Assembly: GCF_004138325.1 (NCBI RefSeq)
Contig: NZ_SBLB01000014.1
Location: 41,846-105,845, forward strand
Length of the DNA: 64,000 nt
DNA from: Spirosoma sordidisoli
GTDB taxonomy: Bacteria; Bacteroidota; Bacteroidia; Cytophagales; Spirosomataceae
Direction of reading: 5' to 3'
Shown here: piece by piece, positions 32,572-41,317 of the stretch
How positions within the stretch are numbered: the first letter of the stretch is position 1
How the letters are laid out: each line of letters starts with the position of its first letter
Position numbers and translations under genes: made by a program
The notes under the pieces: generated by a model
Databases searched by the model: none
The model's input: only the letters and a program-made list of their open reading frames with translations
What the model was told of the DNA's origin: nothing

Positions 32572-35088
32572 TCAATTGTAGCGGATTTCGTCGGCGTACT
32601 CGCGCAGGGCCACATCATAGCTGCCACCGTTTTCGTACACCTTCTGTTGCAACCGGAGTTTTTCCCGGTATTCCGTTGTAAACGCCAGATACTCTTCCAG
32701 CGATACTTCTACCCCGTAAACCTTAGCCATCTGCCCGCCCCACGATATAAACACCTCTTTGTATTTCCGACGTGGGTCGTTGTCCCGGTTCAGCGACAGG
32801 CAGAGGTCTTTTTCTTTCACCGTTAGGGCCAGCAGGTCCATCACCTGCCTGAATTTGTTCTGGTACTTACGCTGATCGAGCAGAATCTTGGTGTCAGCAT
32901 TGTTGATGATAGATTCTTTTACAATTGGCGAACCGATAATGTCGTCCACCTCTTGCGTCACAATCCAGGCTTCACCGAAGAATTTTCGCACCGTTTTGTA
33001 GAGGTACTTGATGTATTCGGCCATACCATCTTTCATGATCGCTTTCCATGCCTCCTCGATTAGGATAATCTTTCGAACTCCGCCCAGTTTTCGCATCTTC
33101 GAGATAAAGGTGTCCATGATGATAATCGTCACGACCGGGTACAGAATCGGGTGGTCCTTGATATTGTCCAACTCGAAGACGATAAACCGTTCGTGCAGTA
33201 AGTCAAGGTTATCCCGGCTATTGAGCAGATAAGCATACTCACCACCCCGGTAGAACGGTTTCAGCACGTACATGAAGTTATCGTAGTGGAAGTAGTCGTC
33301 ACGTAGCTTGTGTTCCGCGATGTACGTCCGAAACTCTTCCTGCATAAACTCATAGAAGCTGTCGAAACAGGGAAACACGTCCGGCCTGGCAGCCAGATGT
33401 TCGTAATAGCCAGAGATAGCCGCCGACAAAGCCGTGTATTCAGCCATCGTCTGCCGCTCATCGCTTCGTTTCCAGAGCGTCTGAAGCAATACCTTCAGGG
33501 CTTCCCGTTTCTCAACATCCGGGTTATGCCGACCCTCAATAAAGAAAGGGTTGAAGCTGATCGGCGACTCCTCCGAGTAGGTAATATACCGCCCGCCCAG
33601 CAGCGCACACAACCCCTGATACGAGTGGCCAACGTCCACAACAACCGTGTGGCTGCCCTGCGTATGATACGACCGCAGCGCGTGGTTGGTGAAAAACGAT
33701 TTTCCACTCCCCGACGGCCCGATAATAAACTTGTTGCGGTTCGTCACCCAGCCTTTCTGCATCGGCTCATCCGACAAATCCACCAGAATCGGTTTGCCCG
33801 ATAACCGTTCCACCAACTTCAAGCCGTGCGTACTCTGCGAGTCTAAGTAGTTGGTTTCGTGGTTAAAAAAGCACACCGCCTGCGGAACAAATGACCAGAA
33901 TTTATCCTCACGGGGTAAATCGGCGGCATTACCCGGAATTCCCGCCCAAAATAAGGTCGCGGCATCAAGGCTATTTTCGCGGGGACGCACCCCCATTTTG
34001 GCGATGGCCGACGAAACCATATTCCGCAACACGGGTAGCTGCGACTTTTCCTCGGTCCAGATTTGCACGTTGTAGTGAACCCGAACCGGCGAAAACCCCG
34101 TCTCAGCGGCATAGCCGAGAAACTGATCAATCAACCGTGAATTCACTTCGTTGTTGGTCGAGAAATTCGACAGCGACCGCATCTGAGTGGCCCGTTGCTC
34201 TAATTGCGGAAAAATCTGTTGCCGATCCTCGACGAAGATGTATTGGTTGTAAAGGTGATTGCAGTTCAGCATTAGGCTCACTGGAGCCGCATACCCCACC
34301 GATACATTTGAGTTCTCCGACGACAGGTTTTCCAGCCGGTTGTTGGTGCCAAGCTGTTCGGGCAAATCCTCAACATCCGAGATGGTATAGAACTTCGAGT
34401 ACTTACCACCCACGCGCAGCTCCTCCCCCATTTCAATGTCGGCCAGCGTAACCACTTCATCGCGCAGAGCCAGACTCATGTAGCGTTCGAGCAAACCAGG
34501 CCGCGCAGCCGTACCCGCCTTGCGGTCGGCATCCTGACCCGCCAACTCCTCATTAGTCAATCGTTGGAGCGTAATTCGGCGCGTACTTTCCAGAATAGCT
34601 TTGAACTGTTCGATGGCGTTCAGGAACTCGTCAATCTTCCGTTTATCGCCTAATTCACGGGGCAAGAGTCGTCCCCGCGCCAGGGTCGTCTGCAAAGCAG
34701 ACGCATTATGCCGGTCGGCGTGAGTCTTGGTGATGAAGAGGTAACAGGCGTGATGCAGGAATGGCCGCTCGTTGAAGTGCCGTTCACTGGCTTTGTCGAG
34801 AAAGTTAGCTACTTGCCCACCCGGCACATATTTTTCCTCTACGAACCAGTCTTGTTTATGCACAATCGTATGAACCGGCAACACCCCAATGGCTTTCGTC
34901 CATGCCTCGCAGAGTTCCCGGTAATCGCCCATCTCGACGCGCTCGTCGAACTGCACATTCAGCGTGAAGATTTCGGGCAGGGTGACGGCAAAGGCAACGG
35001 TGATGTCGCCGTGTTTGGAAATAAGGCAATCATTTTCGACTGATCCAATCGGAAACACCGACCGGACATCTTTCATGCGAACATTCAT
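32572..35088 (-). CDS. traG: TraG-type conjugation ATPase (VirB4-like)
   Basis: An 838-aa cytoplasmic/peripheral ATPase that powers pilus and substrate transfer. Start motif SVFPIGSVENDCLISKHGDITVAF is typical of Bacteroidota TraG. Walker A GPSGSGKS (about 455) and Walker B KIILIEEAWKAI (about 672) are intact, followed by QEVDDI. Usual length for the family. It follows traF with a 17-base gap and is the largest gene of the tra operon. Confidence 0.95.
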   Translation of the reverse strand: MNVRMKDVRSVFPIGSVENDCLISKHGDITVAFAVTLPEIFTLNVQFDERVEMGDYRELCEAWTKAIGVLPVHTIVHKQDWFVEEKYVPGGQVANFLDKASERHFNERPFLHHACYLFITKTHADRHNASALQTTLARGRLLPRELGDKRKIDEFLNAIEQFKAILESTRRITLQRLTNEELAGQDADRKAGTAARPGLLERYMSLALRDEVVTLADIEMGEELRVGGKYSKFYTISDVEDLPEQLGTNNRLENLSSENSNVSVGYAAPVSLMLNCNHLYNQYIFVEDRQQIFPQLEQRATQMRSLSNFSTNNEVNSRLIDQFLGYAAETGFSPVRVHYNVQIWTEEKSQLPVLRNMVSSAIAKMGVRPRENSLDAATLFWAGIPGNAADLPREDKFWSFVPQAVCFFNHETNYLDSQSTHGLKLVERLSGKPILVDLSDEPMQKGWVTNRNKFIIGPSGSGKSFFTNHALRSYHTQGSHTVVVDVGHSYQGLCALLGGRYITYSEESPISFNPFFIEGRHNPDVEKREALKVLLQTLWKRSDERQTMAEYTALSAAISGYYEHLAARPDVFPCFDSFYEFMQEEFRTYIAEHKLRDDYFHYDNFMYVLKPFYRGGEYAYLLNSRDNLDLLHERFIVFELDNIKDHPILYPVVTIIIMDTFISKMRKLGGVRKIILIEEAWKAIMKDGMAEYIKYLYKTVRKFFGEAWIVTQEVDDIIGSPIVKESIINNADTKILLDQRKYQNKFRQVMDLLALTVKEKDLCLSLNRDNDPRRKYKEVFISWGGQMAKVYGVEVSLEEYLAFTTEYREKLRLQQKVYENGGSYDVALREYADEIRYN

Positions 35089-35105
35089 ACCGTTGAGTTT
35101 TTGTA

Positions 35106-35438
35106 TTATGCCTTACCAACAGGCTTGTGGCGTAACTGCCGATACACACCTGAATCACGAACCAACACTACTTTGGGATGCCGCTCCCGCCCGCGCTGTT
35201 TGTTCAGTCCCCGCTCACCATGTTGCTGCGATAGCCGGGCGAAAACACTATACAGGGCCAGTAGAAGGACAATGTAGCCCCCGAAGGCAATTTTTGCCGG
35301 AATCCCGAACAGAAACATCAGCAGGCAGGTGAGCAACAATAGCCCTACAGCAGCCCCAGCTAAGTAGTAGATAAAGTCCATACCCCGAATGCCCAGCACT
35401 TCGGGTGGGCGGTCAATGCCTTTATTGACCTTGAACAT
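35106..35438 (-). CDS. traF: TraF (DUF4133) inner-membrane protein
   Basis: About 110 aa from MFKVNKGIDRPPEVLGIRG (ATG 35438), the diagnostic DUF4133 start. Two membrane segments (about 23-70). VirB3-like in T4SS. Its ATG overlaps the traE stop (TAATG), indicating coupling. Confidence 0.88.
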   Translation of the reverse strand: MFKVNKGIDRPPEVLGIRGMDFIYYLAGAAVGLLLLTCLLMFLFGIPAKIAFGGYIVLLLALYSVFARLSQQHGERGLNKQRGRERHPKVVLVRDSGVYRQLRHKPVGKA

Positions 35439-35740
35439 TACATAAAAACCGCTTCGAGCACCAATACCGATACAGCCGCAAAAATCAGGGCACCCACCCA
35501 CGAACCAGCAGCTTTGCGCGTATCCGGGTCGCCACTCGACATCTTTGAGAATACCTGAATGGCACTGACCACCCCAACAGCCGCGCAGACATAAAACATG
35601 AGTTTCGTCAGCGATTTGAACGTTCCTTTGACTTCTGATGCCGCTTTGTCTAACCCGGCATCAATTGGGCCAGCGTGTACCCCCACCACACAGACCAGCA
35701 GCAACACGGCTGCAATCACCCACACGTTTGGCTTTTTCAT
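35438..35740 (-). CDS. traE: TraE (DUF4134) pilin-like protein
   Basis: About 100 aa from the ATG at 35740. A signal/TM start (VIAAVLLLVCVVGVHAGP) leads into AGLDKAASEVKGTFKSLTKLMFYVCAAVG and a second TM, as in VirB2-like TraE subunits. DPDTRKAAGSWVGALIFAA is the DUF4134 hallmark. Length is normal. The longer frame upstream of 35740 is not credible. Confidence 0.88.
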   Translation of the reverse strand: MKKPNVWVIAAVLLLVCVVGVHAGPIDAGLDKAASEVKGTFKSLTKLMFYVCAAVGVVSAIQVFSKMSSGDPDTRKAAGSWVGALIFAAVSVLVLEAVFM

Positions 35741-35784
35741 GTGTACTTCGGTTATATGAATTGAAAATTGATACTCACGGTCTA

Positions 35785-36648
35785 TTAGGCAGTGGCCAGT
35801 TCTGCCGACTGGTCGGCTTGCTCCATCTGCTCGAATAAAGTGGCGTAAAAGGCAAAGCCTGTTTCTGTCCCCTCTCCTACCCCATCGGTTTCGTTTGGGA
35901 TCATGCCCACGTCTTCTGCTATCGCGTTGACAACCCGTTCGAGACTGGCATCGCCATATTGCGGTAAGGATTCGAGGTATGAGCGTAGTTGTGGCCACAG
36001 CTCATGCGTGATTAGAGCAGCAATTTTGGGGACAACGGGAGTCCACTGATTGAGGTAGTCTGAAACGTCCACTTCGGGCAAGTCGTCATCATATTGTTCC
36101 GACTCATTACCAACTACGACAAAATCCTCGTCAACTTCTTCAATACCTAATGCACTGTAACCTGTCTGCCGGTTAGAATCGATAATCAGAGGATTAATGC
36201 CAACTGCGACAAAATCCTCGTTAGGTCGTTCATAAGTGCCGTTTTCATTAGCAACTACGACAAAATCCTCGTCAGGTTCATTAACCTCGTTCACATCCTT
36301 GCCTACCTCCTGCTCGTTTGTAGGGGCTACTTCCGTATAGTGTTGATCGGTAAAGTGCTGATCTTCTGAGGGTATCAGGTCATTAGTTCCATTCCAATTT
36401 GTCTGCGTTGAGCCAAGCAGATCGTTTTCTGCCTGTAATGATCCTGATTGAAAGGTGTCCCCTCCCCTATTGTTCTGACTTACACTAACATTTCTGTAAG
36501 AGGGATTACGACCAGGCGGCACCCGGCTGGAGCTTCCTCTAACCTGAATGTCGCTCCGGCCGAATGCTGCCCAGTCATAATCTCGCCAGACTAACCACCC
36601 GAACCAGCCTGCACCAGCGAGGCCAGCCGCCGAAATCCACAGTAACAT
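35785..36648 (-). CDS. tra-operon protein carrying peptide repeats encoded by replication iterons
   Basis: About 287 aa from the ATG at 36648 (a TTG at 36675 adds 9 residues). One N-terminal membrane segment (MLLWISAAGLAGAGWFGWLVW) precedes a long polar, acidic, probably disordered region and a C-terminal helical part (about 200-280). Residues 126-132, 143-149 and 173-179 read DEDFVVV, NEDFVAV and DEDFVVV. Each is encoded by the 20-bp replication iteron. It sits in the TraC/TraD slot between the DUF3408 gene and traE, but I recognise no family. The repeats are nucleotide-identical apart from one base in the middle copy. Confidence 0.6.
   Translation of the reverse strand: MLLWISAAGLAGAGWFGWLVWRDYDWAAFGRSDIQVRGSSSRVPPGRNPSYRNVSVSQNNRGGDTFQSGSLQAENDLLGSTQTNWNGTNDLIPSEDQHFTDQHYTEVAPTNEQEVGKDVNEVNEPDEDFVVVANENGTYERPNEDFVAVGINPLIIDSNRQTGYSALGIEEVDEDFVVVGNESEQYDDDLPEVDVSDYLNQWTPVVPKIAALITHELWPQLRSYLESLPQYGDASLERVVNAIAEDVGMIPNETDGVGEGTETGFAFYATLFEQMEQADQSAELATA
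36112..36272 (-). repeat. Three replication iterons inside a coding sequence
   Basis: Copies at 36253-36272 and 36112-36131 match ACGAGGATTTTGTCGTAGTT exactly (minus strand); 36202-36221 differs by one base (GCAGTT). They start 51 and 90 bp apart. The sequence is identical to a full iteron near 53518, about 17 kb away. Even synonymous positions are preserved. Confidence 0.9.
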
Positions 36649-36678
36649 GCGATACTCCGGCGCGACCCGGCCCAACGC

Positions 36679-37233
36679 TTAAAATCCTTTAGACTGTCGT
36701 TCCAAATGCTCCTGCTGCATTTGAGCGATGACGGACTCATTGTCCCTAATGTGCTGACTAAGAATGTTTTCCAGTATCTCTGGCATCGTAATTTTGGCAT
36801 TACTTTCCTTTGAACACCGGAGCAAAAACGTTAGTAGCCGATACGTCTTTTCGCTCATATACATCATATTCGTCGGCTTCTTGAAGCCTTCGATCCGTCG
36901 GAAAAACTGGCCTTCATAGCGTTCCCGCTGTTTAACTGTTTTCCCTGTTGCCTGAGCCGACGAACCCGACTCAACTGGTTGAGAAGTCGCTTTTACAACC
37001 TCCTCCTTCTGTTTGAGCGGAGATGGCTCCAGTTCCCTTTCCATCGTTGTTACTTGAGAAGCCGGTTCTGGCCCCTTAGCCACTATAGACTGAGCCACAA
37101 CTGGGGCATTCTCCTTTGTCTCTTCTCCGCCAATGCCCTGCTGATTTAGCCAGGCATCAAGATCAGAACCGATTCCCGAAGAGGTCATCAACGCAATGTC
37201 GTCGGCCGCCCCCTTACTCTGTTTTTTTGCCAT
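36679..37233 (-). CDS. TraB/TraC-like DUF3408 protein
   Basis: A 184-aa soluble protein. A Lys/Glu/Ser-rich first half is probably disordered. The C-terminal third has YMSEKTYRLLTFLLRCSKESNAKITMPEILENILSQHI, the DUF3408 pattern seen in the gene after TraA in Bacteroidota transfer regions. It likely dimerises and works with the ParA-like TraA. A 14-base gap separates it from traA. Confidence 0.75.
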   Translation of the reverse strand: MAKKQSKGAADDIALMTSSGIGSDLDAWLNQQGIGGEETKENAPVVAQSIVAKGPEPASQVTTMERELEPSPLKQKEEVVKATSQPVESGSSAQATGKTVKQRERYEGQFFRRIEGFKKPTNMMYMSEKTYRLLTFLLRCSKESNAKITMPEILENILSQHIRDNESVIAQMQQEHLERQSKGF

Positions 37234-37247
37234 AAAGGTACGTGAGT

Positions 37248-37934
37248 TTAACTGTTAAAAGCAAGTTTTTGATTTATCTCAGCAATCAATTTTTTTATTT
37301 CCCCATAAGGGAATAGGGTGGAGCGATTGTTTTTCCACACCACAGAATCCTTAACCCGAGTGTCCAGAATGGTCAGGTCGGGTCGCTGCCCAGCCATTGT
37401 CTCGATGGACTCATAAATGGTCTGCCGTTCGCTCGACTTGTATTTGTTCCACAGGAGGTAGCTCTTCAGTGGCTTTCCTGCCGGTCGGTTGATTTTCGAG
37501 AAAGCATCCAGCGTCATCATGCCAGCCGCAAAGGTGAGTTTGTCAGCCTCCATCGGCAGAATAATGTAATCGAGTCGGCGAACGACCTGGTCGTAGCCTG
37601 CAATATTGATGGTTCCCGGCATATCTAAGAACACAATCGTGTCGGGCGTGTCGGCCAACTGATCGAGCAGGGTAGGCGCATCCGTCATGGCTACCTTGCG
37701 AACCTCGTAGGGAGCCCTCCCCTGCTGTTGTAATGTCGCGATAAGTTCCGGGTCTTGGCGGAGCTTGGCGATTTCCAGGGCGCGTTCGTTGAAAAACGAA
37801 TGTTGGGGAAAGTCGGCATCCAGCACAATCACATTTCGCTTCTCAACGACGTGATAGTAGGTAGCCATGTGCATGGTCAGGGTCGTCTTGCCCGTCCCCC
37901 CCTTCTGTGTACAGATAGAAATGAATACTGCCAT
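37248..37934 (-). CDS. traA: ParA-type ATPase TraA
   Basis: About 228 aa from MAVFISICTQKGGTGKTTL (ATG 37934). The deviant Walker A KGGTGKTT (11-18), LDADFPQHSF and the Walker B-like IVFLDMPGT place it with the ParA/MinD family. In CTnDOT-type operons TraA is this ParA homologue and heads the transfer operon, as here. A perfect -7 box lies 22 bases before the ATG. It could act in element partition as well as transfer. Confidence 0.88.
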   Translation of the reverse strand: MAVFISICTQKGGTGKTTLTMHMATYYHVVEKRNVIVLDADFPQHSFFNERALEIAKLRQDPELIATLQQQGRAPYEVRKVAMTDAPTLLDQLADTPDTIVFLDMPGTINIAGYDQVVRRLDYIILPMEADKLTFAAGMMTLDAFSKINRPAGKPLKSYLLWNKYKSSERQTIYESIETMAGQRPDLTILDTRVKDSVVWKNNRSTLFPYGEIKKLIAEINQKLAFNS

Positions 37935-37955
37935 ACTGTAGTAAATGATTTTAGG

Positions 37956-37963
37956 CAAACTTA
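37956..37963 (-). promoter_or_regulatory. -7 box of the tra operon
   Basis: TAAGTTTG on the minus strand, a perfect TAnnTTTG, 22 bases above the traA ATG. An inverted repeat AGACT(N11)AGTCT lies directly upstream (37965-37985), a candidate operator. Confidence 0.55.
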
Positions 37964-38039
37964 CAGACTTTATTTTATTTAGTCTTACAGCAGTACTTTA
38001 AAAAATACTGTTATAAATTATTTTATCTTCCAATAATTC

Positions 38040-38274
38040 ATAAAATACTAAAAGTTATTATGTAATTCTGGAATACTTTTTTTTAGTATTTTATAAAAAT
38101 ATAGATATTCTGTGAACAAGGCAAGTGTCTGGTATTTTATATTTTTAGTATTTTATTAACACTGTGTTTTATTGATGCAGTATTAGGAGGGCAGATTAAG
38201 GGAGCGATACAATTGCAGGAGACGGGGAGGGGTTGGCTAAAAATATAAAACTTAGATTTTTAGTATTTTATGAA
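38040..38274. repeat. AT-rich repeat region between traA and mobilisation genes
   Basis: The 14-mer TTTTAGTATTTTAT occurs at 38081-38094, 38143-38156 and 38258-38271, with a reverse copy ATAAAATACTAAAA at 38040-38053. The 340-base stretch 37935-38276 has no gene and is strongly AT-rich. It separates divergent tra and mob units, the usual place for an origin of transfer or a partition site. Which of these it is cannot be told by eye. Confidence 0.55.
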
Positions 38275-38276
38275 TA

Positions 38277-38435
38277 ATGATGAAGCTCTATAGTCTGGCC
38301 CAAAAAACACTTCTTGCCAAAGGGTCAACCGTTGAAGTGACCAAACCCGAAGAGTCAATTTCGGCTACTCGAAAAAAGCAAGATGTGTTTTTTAGACGAA
38401 TTAGGCGTATTTTGAAGTTATATAGCTATAGATAG
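38277..38435 (+). CDS. Small basic hypothetical protein (52 aa)
   Basis: ATG at 38277 or 38280. A basic peptide, MMKLYSLAQKTLLAKGSTVE, ending RRIRRILKLYSYR. Starts inside the AT-rich repeat region, two bases before the mobilisation gene. May be a leader peptide or simply an open stretch. Confidence 0.3.
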   Translation: MMKLYSLAQKTLLAKGSTVEVTKPEESISATRKKQDVFFRRIRRILKLYSYR

Positions 38436-38437
38436 GG

Positions 38438-38893
38438 ATGCCAATGGCGGAAGGAAGAGGAGGGAGAACCCGAAAAAAAGAGGAACACCAGGTCAATAAA
38501 ACGGTGAAGACCACCCTAACTGGCAAAGACTTCGACTGGTTAGAAACTGAGTATAAGCGAGAAACGACAGGGCAAAAAGTAAGCTTTGCCGAATTCATCA
38601 GGCAACGGATATTATCAACGAAACGGGTAGGGGAGAGGGCCAATCAGCGGGCCGAAGCCTTGACGATTCAGATGACCTTATCCGAAATTCGGGACGAGAT
38701 TCAAATCCTTGCCAGCTACAAAACTGATACCGTGGAGTATAGTAGCGGGGAAGAAGGCGAACAAAAACACTCACAACATGAGAGGGAAAGTGCGACTGCT
38801 GCGAGTCAGCTACTAGCAATTTCTCAACAATTAACAGAAACCATTAAGGGAATTTCGATATGGTTGTACGGCTCCTCACCGGAAAAAATATAG
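38438..38893 (+). CDS. Mobilisation accessory protein (MobC-like)
   Basis: A 151-aa protein: basic N-terminus (GRGGRTRKKEEHQV), then VNKTVKTTLTGKDFDWLETEYKRETTGQKVSFAEFIRQRIL, a ribbon-helix-helix-type fold found in MobC/relaxosome accessory proteins, then a helical tail. It overlaps the relaxase start by 34 bases, which fits a relaxosome pair. Expected to bind the origin of transfer. Confidence 0.7.
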   Translation: MPMAEGRGGRTRKKEEHQVNKTVKTTLTGKDFDWLETEYKRETTGQKVSFAEFIRQRILSTKRVGERANQRAEALTIQMTLSEIRDEIQILASYKTDTVEYSSGEEGEQKHSQHERESATAASQLLAISQQLTETIKGISIWLYGSSPEKI

Positions 38894-41088
38894 CGGGCGC
38901 ACTACAGTATAACGAACAAAAAGTACTGAGCGGGCAAGCGCAGCGATTGTACATTGGCAATTACCCTGACCCGGAAACTACCAACTGGTCATGGCTGGCC
39001 AAGCGGGAAATGCTTGAGTTTTTAGCGAGTAAGAACCCGCGCGTGGAAAAGCCAACTGTCCATATTTCGCTGGCTTTTCATCCCGACGAGCAGCTATCGG
39101 ATAAACAGCTTCGCCAGATTACAGGCCAGTTTTTAGCGTCAGCCGGGTATGGAAAACAGCCTTATATTCTATACCAGCATCAAGATACAGCCCACCCACA
39201 CGTACATATAGTGACTGTATGTGTGGATCGAAACGGGCGAAAAATTTCTGATACGTTTATCAGGAACCGGCTGAATGCAATCCGCAAGGACATCGAAATT
39301 CAGTTTGGTTTGGTGCAGGCGGAAGGGCAACAGCCCGCGCAAAACATACCGATTATCACCGGGATAGGCGAACCGTTTGGGGGCCGCATCAGCCAAGAGC
39401 AGACCAAAGCTGCACTCGATGCGACGATACAACACGTACTGAACGAATACAATTGCACCTCGTTCGCCGACCTGAGCAGGCTGTTGGACCGTTTTCACAT
39501 TCAGGTCCGAACCCTAATCCGCAATGTGCAGGGGCGTGAGTCAACCGGGGTAGTTTTCCGACTCACTGATGGAGACAAAGCCGTCTCGCCTGCTATAAAA
39601 GCCAGCAAACTGATTGGAAAACCTACGTTTAACCGCCTAAAGGCCATATTTGAACAGGGCCAAATCAAGAAAGAACAGCTAAGGCCCGCCTTCCTGAATA
39701 GGCTTCAGCGTGAGCTTACGGCATTTTCTTCCCTAACCGAGTCAGATTTTTATGCGACACTTCGGGCCGTAGGTGTTCAGGTCATTGATGATGGACAGAC
39801 ATACTTGTACCTCGATACCCATACTAAAACTCTCTGGAACGAAGTAGAATTGGGTAAGCCATATAGTAAAGTAGCCCTACAAAAGGAATTTAGCACTCAC
39901 ACCGAACGCCTGAGCATTCAGATCAGCCCGGAGGAAGGTCAGTCATTAGGCCGTCAGGTTGCCCGGCAGTATGCTATATATAGGGAACAAACAGGGAGTA
40001 ATTTCGAGAGCCAGGTCATAGAAGCCTTTCCATTCACACAATTAGTGCGTCAATTACGGGCGGAAGGCGTGGCAACCGACCGAGCTATAACCGCCGTTCG
40101 CCAGTTTGAACAGTACAAACAAGGGCAATTGACCCTGATGCGAGCCAGGGAGGGGGCTGAATTTAGGCGATCAGCAACAAATTATGTTGAATTAGCCAGT
40201 CAGTTAACGCTGTCGCCAAGTGGCCGACTCGCATTTCTACGGGCTGTTGACATCACACTTCTCGAAGGGGTGGTGACTCACCGTCATAATCCGCAACTAA
40301 AGCTGCCCCTAATAGCCAGTCAGCAGGAAAATTTGATGACATCGTCGTATGGGCATCGGGTAGTTTTCGGAAAAAACTTTCCGGTAGGAGAGAAGCGGTT
40401 ATACGAATGGCTGGCAGTAGGGGAGAGGCTAACAGGGGGCCACTTCGATAGTGTGAATATGAATCGGCTTCAAAAAATGTTGCCCTCTGACTTGTGGAGC
40501 CAGGTGGGTAAGCAATACAACGAGTATCAGGCTGGCTTATTGACCCAACAAATGTCCGGCAACAAGGAGTGGGCTACGGTCGAACAGTTCTACCGACAGG
40601 GAATACTTATCCAGCCAGACGGTTCGACGTTTCGGGTTGGCCACTATAAAACAGACCCGGCTACCCACGTGGATCTTTCAGAGGAGACTGTCAACCAACT
40701 CCGCTTGCTTGGCTACGGCGAACATCAGTTCCGAACCTACCAGGCGGGTCTTGAAACACCATTGGGAAGGCAGATGATACAGTTAGCCAATGCGCTTGCT
40801 GTAGGCAATCAAGGACGGGTCGATGGGGCCAGACGATTGATTTATTTTGCAAATCAAAAATCAATTCCGTTTTTTGCTGACGATATGACTCTGCTACTCG
40901 ATTTGACGCGCCGGAGTCAGGAAAATGTCAACCAAAAAAGCCTGAGCAATGACCTGAAGGACCAACCCATACGAGCCCTAACTGATCGCCCTGACAATAA
41001 CGGAATAAGATTCCAATCAATGGCTGGCTTAACCGAGACAACCATTGGTGAGAACGATAGACACTTACGCGGAATTCGTCGTAATTAG
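38860..41088 (+). CDS. Relaxase (MobP/MobB type)
   Basis: A 742-aa relaxase that nicks the origin of transfer and pilots DNA. The N-terminal domain shows the Tyr-containing start (ITGKNIAGALQYNEQ type, about 12-22), PTVHISLAFHPDE, and the metal-binding HQDTAHPHVHIV (about 107-118). The C-terminal two-thirds is long, Gln-rich and helical without a recognised motor domain. It overlaps its accessory gene and is followed by an iteron cluster and the coupling ATPase. Confidence 0.9.
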   Translation: MVVRLLTGKNIAGALQYNEQKVLSGQAQRLYIGNYPDPETTNWSWLAKREMLEFLASKNPRVEKPTVHISLAFHPDEQLSDKQLRQITGQFLASAGYGKQPYILYQHQDTAHPHVHIVTVCVDRNGRKISDTFIRNRLNAIRKDIEIQFGLVQAEGQQPAQNIPIITGIGEPFGGRISQEQTKAALDATIQHVLNEYNCTSFADLSRLLDRFHIQVRTLIRNVQGRESTGVVFRLTDGDKAVSPAIKASKLIGKPTFNRLKAIFEQGQIKKEQLRPAFLNRLQRELTAFSSLTESDFYATLRAVGVQVIDDGQTYLYLDTHTKTLWNEVELGKPYSKVALQKEFSTHTERLSIQISPEEGQSLGRQVARQYAIYREQTGSNFESQVIEAFPFTQLVRQLRAEGVATDRAITAVRQFEQYKQGQLTLMRAREGAEFRRSATNYVELASQLTLSPSGRLAFLRAVDITLLEGVVTHRHNPQLKLPLIASQQENLMTSSYGHRVVFGKNFPVGEKRLYEWLAVGERLTGGHFDSVNMNRLQKMLPSDLWSQVGKQYNEYQAGLLTQQMSGNKEWATVEQFYRQGILIQPDGSTFRVGHYKTDPATHVDLSEETVNQLRLLGYGEHQFRTYQAGLETPLGRQMIQLANALAVGNQGRVDGARRLIYFANQKSIPFFADDMTLLLDLTRRSQENVNQKSLSNDLKDQPIRALTDRPDNNGIRFQSMAGLTETTIGENDRHLRGIRRN

Positions 41089-41107
41089 GCTGACTATGCC
41101 TTTTTCC

Positions 41108-41271
41108 ACAAGGAAATTGTCGTAGATAGCCCGGTTCAGCGCGAGGTTTTTGTCGTAGTAGATTGATGAAATTGAATGGGTATGGCGATTTCACGAGGAT
41201 TTTGTCGTAGTTAGAGCGGGTTACTGTCGGGAAACCTGTGCCTATTCGCTAACGAGGTATTTGTCGTAGTT
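41108..41271 (+). repeat. Four iterons before the coupling-ATPase gene
   Basis: Units at 41108-41127, 41141-41160, 41193-41212 and 41252-41271. The third equals the full iteron ACGAGGATTTTGTCGTAGTT and the others keep its 3' half TTGTCGTAG. Spacing is irregular (33, 52 and 59 bp), unlike the origin array, so it looks regulatory rather than replicative. It fills the 229-base gap between relaxase and coupling protein. Confidence 0.85.
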
Positions 41272-41317
41272 GTAGGGTAGCGCATTGAGCGGGGTAGGGG
41301 ATGGGCAAATTAACCGC

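Noticed and set aside
33310..33804. Long open frame on the plus strand across traG
   Set aside because: It lies wholly antisense to a well-supported ATPase and has no recognisable domain.
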